DNA from: Diphasiastrum complanatum
Taxonomy: Eukaryota; Streptophyta; Lycopodiopsida; Lycopodiales; Lycopodiaceae
Length of the DNA: 64,000 nucleotides
Assembly: GCA_029204225.1 (NCBI GenBank)
Contig: CM055107.1
Location: 21,378,000 to 21,441,999, forward strand
Direction: 5' to 3'
Shown: positions 58,200-64,000 of the stretch, piece after piece
How the letters are laid out: each line of letters begins with the position of its first letter
Numbering within the stretch: the stretch's first letter is position 1
The notes under the pieces: model-generated
Database searches by the model: none
Seen by the model: the letters and a program-made list of their open reading frames with translations, nothing else
Told to the model about the DNA's origin: nothing
Program-made: the position numbers and the translations under genes

Positions 58200-58990
58200 T
58201 GGTCTGCGAGGGTTATCTTGTGCGAGGGTTGGCTATGGGAGGGTTTTTTAGCTGTTTTTGCAGGTAAAAAACTTGATATCTTTCAGATCTCTGGGAAGCA
58301 ACTCTCGCAAGATTCACAGTAGCTGGATCTGGGTTAGATCTCACTATAGAATTCTCTGCGAGAGTTAATTCTCGCAAGAAGTAAAAATTTCACTGTCTGC
58401 AAGGGTTCAAAATCACTTTTTGTGCTTGATCTTCACCAGATCTTCATACTAACTCTCGCAGGCTTCATCATTGATCTAATTTGACATTCTGATTCAATTG
58501 AGAGGGTCTGCGAGAGTTCTTACTAGAAGGATTTGCTGGATCTTCATTTTTTAGTGATTTTTTAGCACTTAAATCCAATTTTCTGCTCACTGGAATCAAA
58601 CTAACTCGCGCAAGCTCTTTTGTGTCCTAGTCTCACTGAGATGAAACTTCAAAATCCTCTGTGAGAGTTCTTGACCACTAAAATTGGAAATTTCACTGTT
58701 TGCGAGGGTTCACTAGTACTTTCCCATCTTTTTTTCACTGAGAACTCTCGCACAGGCACTTATTCATTAAACTAACTCTCGCAAGCTTCTCTGTACCTGG
58801 TCTCACTGAGATGGAACTTCAGAGGGCTCTACGAGAGTTCTTATGAAGATTTAAATTTTTTTGAATTTTTTCAAGGTTTTTTTGAATTTTTTTATGATAT
58901 TTCTCTGATTTTTAGAATCTGCTTGGAACTAACTCTTGCAGGCTTCTATGCAGGTCTGGGACAGTACCCTGGAGCTGCTGCCAATCATGC
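58200..58990. repeat. Short-motif cluster GCGAGRGTT, right block
   Basis: About sixteen matches to TGCGAGRGTT or AACTCTCGCA within the 5' leader of element C, in both orientations, sometimes as close inverted pairs (GCGAGAGTTAATTCTCGC near 58359). Confidence 0.78.
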
Positions 58991-59289
58991 AAGGGTTAAT
59001 TGCCATTGATTCTGGAGATATAAAAATCTGATGAGTTTTTTGCTCTTTTTTCCTCCAAAATACAGATTGGTGTGTTTTTTGAATTTTTTGGATGATTGGT
59101 TTGGATTTCAAGCCCTTAGAGGTTGTTCAGGGCCTCCTCTACCCTCTCACACCTCCTCCACTAGCTGTGAACAGTCCAAACACAAAAAAAATACAGAAAA
59201 CTAACTATAAACTCCCAAAAATCTACCTAAACTACTCTAAAAAGCAAGAAAATAGCTAAAATGCAGCTAAACTAGTTAGTGGAAACCTA
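58991..59289 (-). other. Leader of element C, no gene
   Basis: Between the motif cluster and the primer site. A-rich with CTAACTATAAAC-like repeats; nothing else seen. Confidence 0.4.
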
Positions 59290-59307
59290 TCCCCAGCAAC
59301 GGTGCCA
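59290..59307 (-). other. Primer binding site of element C (tRNA-Asp type)
   Basis: Minus strand TGGCACCGTTGCTGGGGA, two changes from TGGCGCCGTTGCCGGGGA, one base inside the LTR edge. Confidence 0.88.
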
Positions 59308-59308
59308 C

Positions 59309-59821
59309 TGTGAGGTCGAAGATCTCTCATAGTACAGCCCTTCCGCCTGTCAACAAAAGTTAGATCACTGGATAGGTACCTAACTATGCATATATGCTAC
59401 TTTTAGTTAATTTTCTACTTTCTCCCTTAACTCTACTCACCACTGTACTACTCCTCTTTAACTCTACTCCTCTACACTAACATTCATCATGGTTTTGGTT
59501 GAAGAGAAGGAATGGAGAAGAAGAGATTGAGAAGGGAAGAGAAAGAGAGAGATAGAGAGTGAGGGTGGAGGTTAGCTCAAATGCTCCTTATGCTTGCTAA
59601 TGGAAACGCATTCACTATGGCAAACAATAAACATGGAAATAGAAAGCAATGGAAAATACAATTAAGAGCAATAGCAAGTAGTGAATAGCAAATGAGGATG
59701 CTTCTCTTCCAAAAATGGTAGAGTTTCCTCCTTCTCATTAAGCATAAAAATAGTGTACAAATGGTGTCTTTTTATAAAATGGGGAAGACCCTTGCCCCTC
59801 AATCTTATTGGCTAATATTCA
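59309..59821 (-). repeat. 5' LTR of element C
   Basis: 513 bp; on the plus strand TGTGAGGTCGAAG ... GCTAATATTCA. The plus strand has a purine-rich stretch (GAGAAGAAGAGATTGAGAAG) at 59515-59534. Confidence 0.8.
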
Positions 59822-61140
59822 CAATGATCATATTCATTCATCTTGGACCCAACTTGATCCCAGGGTCCACAAATTTGAATTCAATTATGAGAACTGTGCA
59901 TAGAATATAGAAGATTCTTGATATAGCATATTTCTTGAAGCAGAAATATCCTAAGTTATTGACTATATCCCAATGAGCTCATATACATACATTGGATGAA
60001 GTCATTTTTATCTTGATGAATCTCCTAAGAGATTTTGGTGGGATGAGTTTACCAAGAAGCATTTATGACAGGTCTACAAGTAATTTGTGGATAGTCTTGG
60101 ACTATAACTGTTTTGGATCTTTAACTTTTGAACATTGATTTCCAGTGTAAGATGAAGACTCACCCAGTGATTCATTTAAATTGAGGTACATGAAGGTGAT
60201 GTTATTAGATTGGAGAGAATCAAACCCAATAGGGAAATTTATCTTTTAGTGTACTTCTAAAAGGTCGATATAGTATTTCAGTGTAGAGACAGATAATTTG
60301 AGATTTATCCCATCTCTAAATACTTATCTGATATTGAAGTCAGACTAAAGAGTGATTTTCAAGGTCGTGAAAGGTAAATGATTGATTTGTTAGCTTTTAA
60401 GCTTAGTCTTCTGATTTGGTCGCCTGCTCATCTGGTATATCATGTAAATTTAGTTTATATGATGATGACAGTTTGATGTATTGAAGACTTTTTCCCATTT
60501 GGAAGATTTATCGCTCAATGTACCTTTGGACCCTAAATGAGTACTCAAGATCAGAGACAAACAATTGAGAAATTGTTCAATCTATGTGTGCTTACTTAGG
60601 TTGGTTGGTCAAATTGAGGATAATGATTCATGGGAAGAGTTAAAAGCATACAAATTGGATTTTCCCTAGTTACTCGTTCTGAGGACAGAACTGGTTGAAG
60701 GGAGAAAGAATGTTACGTCCATGTAAAAAAAAATCAGAATAATTCTTGACGTGGATAGCCGATCACTCCAGATGTATATGGTTATTGGTTATGCCTCATC
60801 ATTCCGGGCTTGGCTTGTAAAGTAATTAATAATCATATGTGGGCCCAGACCTATAATTGGACATAGGAGCACATGCATAGTGAATGACTGCTTTAATGCA
60901 AGAATAGGAGGTCAATAGTTCAATATAGGTTGCATGGATATCCTAGGGAGAATATTCACTCTCTCATGAAGAGAATATGTCCATTAGAAACTCGCCCATC
61001 TTCCTATTGGAAATTCAGTTTCTTGAGCCTGTCTCTCCTCCTCTCTTAGGTTCTTCACTATGGCTTGGGGGCTAGGTCCAGGAGGGATCTAGGTTTGGAT
61101 GGGTGGTTTTGCTCCACAAGTGTCCTTTTGGGTGGTTGTT
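59822..61140 (+). mobile_element. Chromovirus fragment R3 (element D family), 3' part
   Basis: Interior 59822-60710 with a polypurine tract GAAGGGAGAAAGAA and LTR from TGTTACGTCC at 60711 to about 61140. THPVIHLN near 60150 and a chromodomain-like run (LRNCSIYVCLLRLVGQIEDN, SWEELKAYKLDFP) at 60565-60670 are remnants of integrase. It is homologous to element D and, in opposite orientation, to 50132-52090. Confidence 0.8.
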
Positions 61141-61985
61141 TTGTGAGATTGATTGCTTAGGAAAGTCTTCAGATTTCAGCCTACTTTGAATACCTGGATA
61201 GACAAGAGAGTCAAGCAAGCATTACGAATTGGGAGAGTCTAGGAGAGTGGGACCAGTTGCGTCGACCTATGAGAATCGACAACAAGATTTATTTTGGGAT
61301 ACTCTGATGGAATGCCTTGACTACCCAATTGTCAATGAACAAGATTATCTAGAATGGCCACCAGAACATTATGGGTATTATTGAAAATCTGGCAAGTCCA
61401 AGTTCTTGTTGCTCACTATCATCAAATTTTACGTAAGTGAATTCTATCCACGTTTTTCTTGATGCATCCATGTCCCACCGATAAACGAACCGACAACATC
61501 GCTCCTCCACGACAAATGCAAGCATAGTGTCGAGGGACCGGCACTAATTTTGGCCGTGGACCCTGTTGTAGGTATTTCTTGTACAATAATAAATTAGTGG
61601 GTCCCACCACTAAAACTACTATTCGCCAAGCCTTACCAAGTGGGCCCCGCCACAATATAGTAGAGCAATAAGTGCGAGGCATTGGCTTCCCGCATGTATA
61701 AGTCCAGCCCAATGAGCACGTTAATTAAATAGTTTAAGTTGTTTCCTAGTGACTTGGGCCTTAGGTGCAAATAAAATAAGTTAAAGGCCAAAGTCTAAGT
61801 TACAAACTCAAGTTGCAAATAAGGAATCTAATTTGGTCAAAGTAAAACTCACATGATTTATGTGACTTGCTTTGTGCTTTCTTAGAGCCATTAGTTTTAA
61901 GTTGTGTTTGTTTGAAGGGCTTGGATTAGAATCCTTGCTCCAATGAAGTGGCCAATTAGAGTGAAGGAGACTCACCTTGGGAATC
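61141..61985. other. No recognised gene; one coding-like stretch
   Basis: 61258-61383 (plus) reads STYENRQQDLFWDTLMECLD and YPIVNEQDYLEWPPEHYGYY before a stop. The composition is protein-like, so it may be the end of an unknown element gene. The rest is unremarkable. Confidence 0.35.
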
Positions 61986-61995
61986 TATAAAAGGG
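61986..61995 (+). promoter_or_regulatory. TATA box
   Basis: TATAAAAGGG with a CCAAT (61950-61954) upstream and a pyrimidine-rich, then (CT)n leader downstream. It lies 550 bp before the family X frame at 62545. It could equally be the promoter within an LTR of the copia element that starts near 63.6 kb. Confidence 0.55.
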
Positions 61996-62037
61996 AGCCA
62001 TTTTCTTTGTATTGTATCTCATTTCTCATTCTAATAC

Positions 62038-62039
<2 letters not shown>

Positions 62040-62131
<92 letters not shown>
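62040..62131. repeat. (CT)n microsatellite, ~45 units
   Basis: Starts ~45 bp downstream of the TATA box, so it would be inside a leader transcript. Confidence 0.98.
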
Positions 62132-62375
<244 letters not shown>

Positions 62376-62544
62376 ACGAATATCATATCAACGTGCGCCT
62401 TGTTCTAGACTGTCCTTTCAGAATTATTCATGTGCACTGAAGCGATATCATCCTTTTCCAACAGAATATCAAATCAAAGTGTGCCTTGTCCAATAGTCCC
62501 CGGCCGAAATCCTACACGCGCGTTGAACCGATATCAGATTCAAT
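62376..62544 (+). repeat. Two-copy ~80-bp repeat before the family X frame
   Basis: GAATATCATATCAACGTGCG... and GAATATCAAATCAAAGTGTG... share GCCTTGT..., then GTGCACTGAAGCGATATCA versus GCGCGTTGAACCGATATCA. The ATG at 62545 follows at once. Confidence 0.65.
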
Positions 62545-63430
62545 ATGGCTAGTTTCTCAAAGTCCTCAGAAAATAAATTTCTTCATTTTTTGAATGCCAG
62601 TGACATTCCATTAGATATATTAGAGTGTTTTTCAAGTTTTTTTTTTGCACTTTTCGATATCGATAAGCTAGTTTATCATAATCATTATAAATTACTTTCT
62701 CTTCTTGATAATTTTTCTCAGATTATTAGTACTCCTGTTAAGGATACAAATAGTTCTTGTTTTGTTCATTTTCAGGACCTTGTACATTCCCAACCAGCCT
62801 CTAAGCACAAACATGATAGAAAGTATGATAACCTGCATGAACATTTTAAGAGAAATATATATTGTGATATCCACAACAGAAAATGTTGCCTCCTAATCAA
62901 AGGAAGGGCGTTTGTCTTTTAGACATCTGTTGAAATTCCAGATGATGAGTTTGTTGGATCTTATGTTATTCCCATGATTGAAGCATCTGCATTTGCTCAA
63001 GATGATGTAGATGAAGTAGATACTGATATAGGGGTTGAAGCTGAAGCATCTATGGCTTCAGATGATCAGAAAACTCTCTAACTCTCTTCCATCTGCATCT
63101 CCCATTAATACATTAACTCCACTCGATGTTCCCGTATATTTTATAAATAATGATAGTTATATTTCTCTTAATGATATAGAAGATGTTTTGAATATGAGAG
63201 AGGATGAAATCCTCTCAATGTTTGCACAACATTTATCTGAATTTTCTAACATTATTGATTACACATATGATGATCTTGAAAGTGAAATAGATTATGATAA
63301 AGATGGCAATTGAAAATCTGACAATGAGGCATTGGAGGCCATAATTGAAAAATCGAAAGCCTATGAAAAAACTTTGCCTATGGAGGAGGAATTTTTGGAA
63401 TTCCAAAAAAAATATCCTCCAAGGACTTGA
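62545..63430 (+). pseudogene. Unknown gene family X, locus 2
   Basis: ATG at 62545 opens MASFSKSSENKFLHFLNASD and LDILECFSSFFFALFDIDKL. A single TAG at 62920 is followed in the same frame by TSVEIPDDEFVGSYVIPMIE and an Asp/Glu-rich stretch. A frameshift near 63065 leads to LDVPVYFINNDSYISLNDIE and LSEFSNIIDYTYDDLESEID, a TGA at 63311 and then LPMEEEFLEFQKKYPPRT. The order matches locus 1 at 37.9-40.0 kb. No known domain is recognised; no signal peptide. Stop plus shift make this copy non-functional unless an intron removes them. Confidence 0.5.
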
Positions 63431-63639
63431 TATATATATCCCCTTGGGCAATGTAGAGGTCATTGGAGGACATGACATTAGCAAAACAAACATTGTTGAA
63501 TACAATGATTGAGTAGATACTATATTGGTACTGATATTGTACAATTTTTTTTATTCAAACACTGTGTTGAAGTTTGAGTTTGTATTGTTATCTATCATTC
63601 TAAATTTATTTTCTTGACTCCTTTACAGGATGCTATTGA

Positions 63640-64000
63640 AATAGATGCCTTTGGTAAGAGACATGGAGGCGTCCGAGGTGTATCAGCAGGGAGAAAGGAT
63701 GCCAAATTTATCTACAAATCTGCTCTCTATAAGCATAATCACAGATCTAGGACATAGAATAGAATTCGAATGCGATCAGTGCAAAGTAGTTGACAGGACA
63801 GGCAAGATCCTAGCACTTGGAAAGAGACATGGATACTTGTATAGATTAAGTCATTGCTTTTCTGCCTCTAGTCAGGCGCTCAGTACTTCTATTCAAGCAA
63901 ATAAAAGTTTACTTTGACATTATAGACTTGGTCACTTGAATCATGTTGTTGTACAACAAATGTCTCGACATTCTATTGTTCTTGATCTAGACTATCCTAG
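63640..64000 (+). pseudogene. copia GAG-pre-integrase region, runs off the right edge
   Basis: Reads NLLSISIITDLGHRIEFECD, QCKVVDRTGKILALGKRHGY and LYRLSHCF, then after a stop HYRLGHLNHVVVQQMSRHSI. This is the segment between protease and integrase in Ty1/copia (NLLSv-ql...G..v-F....c.i.d..g..i..G.r...LYrL ... lWH-RLGHlN). It continues beyond base 64000. Confidence 0.88.

Larger units (their letters stand above)
52832..59821 (-). mobile_element. Element C: Tat-like Ty3/gypsy element lacking RT
   Basis: Read on the minus strand: 5' LTR 59821-59309, tRNA-Asp-type primer site, leader, gag 58194-56370, then a stretch leading straight into the end of RNase H (56211-55680), integrase 55670-54531, a 3' region and an extra frame 53254-52832. 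INT after RNase H is the Ty3/gypsy order, and the integrase C-terminal motif MPVEFLVPSLRIA with the primer type point to the Tat lineage. Protease catalytic motif and all RT blocks are missing, presumably by internal deletion. No 3' LTR in the same orientation is present at the left end. Confidence 0.85.

Noticed and set aside
53790-58990. CRISPR-like array of GCGAGRGTT motifs
   Set aside because: Motif is ~10 bp, in both orientations, irregularly spaced, in a eukaryotic retroelement; no repeat-spacer regularity.
62545-62922. copia gag at the start of the 63.6-kb copia element
   Set aside because: No gag pattern or zinc knuckle; the segment order instead matches the unknown family at 37.9-40.0 kb.

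Overview
The window is nuclear DNA of a land plant with a large, transposon-filled genome. The evidence is a plant-type histone H4 (Arg at mature position 77), Ty1/copia, Ty3/gypsy Tat-like, chromovirus and CACTA relics, tRNA-Asp and initiator-tRNA-Met primer sites, long (CT)n/(GA)n tracts, spliceosomal splice sites, and no operons or ribosome binding sites. The species cannot be fixed from the sequence; a fern, gymnosperm or other large-genome lineage would fit. Almost everything is mobile-element debris. The only clearly intact conserved host gene is H4 (48462-48773, minus).

Layout. 1-464: a frameshifted unknown coding remnant. 988-8720: element A, a gag-only Tat-like LTR element whose left LTR is truncated. 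9000-11530: a minus-strand LTR element with a decayed gag (G), apparently cut by A. 11.5-19.7 kb: mostly unassigned, with microsatellites and small repeats. 20.0-34.4 kb: a nested stack. A copia element (E) is interrupted by a chromovirus-type element D (20406-26941, perfect CATAT target duplication), which itself holds a minus-strand fragment (F) of the A/B family, and again by element B (27757-34190), a sister of A. 34.7-36.0 kb: CACTA transposase and copia integrase fragments. 36.0-36.5 kb: a tandem array of a very small LTR element (TRIM) whose LTR contains a tRNA-like cloverleaf. 37.5-42.6 kb: unknown gene-like material with plausible splice sites, lying around two direct LTR-like repeats. 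42.76-43.25 kb: a divergent, CENH3-like histone H3 reading frame joined almost directly to a copia 3' end. 48.2-49.0 kb: H4 with a plant-type promoter and, unexpectedly, a metazoan-style 6-bp stem/4-nt loop element in its 3' UTR, present in two diverged copies. 49.4-61.2 kb: a gypsy RT fragment, then two oppositely oriented chromovirus fragments bracketing a Tat-like gypsy element that has lost its reverse transcriptase. 61.9-64.0 kb: a TATA promoter, two long CT tracts around paired hairpins, a second degenerate copy of the unknown gene family seen at 37.9-40 kb, and the start of another copia element that runs off the end.

How the parts relate. A, B and F are one family with gag, a further 3' coding segment of unknown type, and no pol; the Tat-like element C has a related gag plus integrase, so a C-like relative could have supplied pol functions in trans. 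D and the two fragments at 50.1-52.6 and 59.8-61.1 kb are one chromovirus family with dead pol. The three best leads are the H4 3' stem-loop, the tRNA-bearing TRIM and the H3-like gene. All similarity statements come from reading the sequence by eye.
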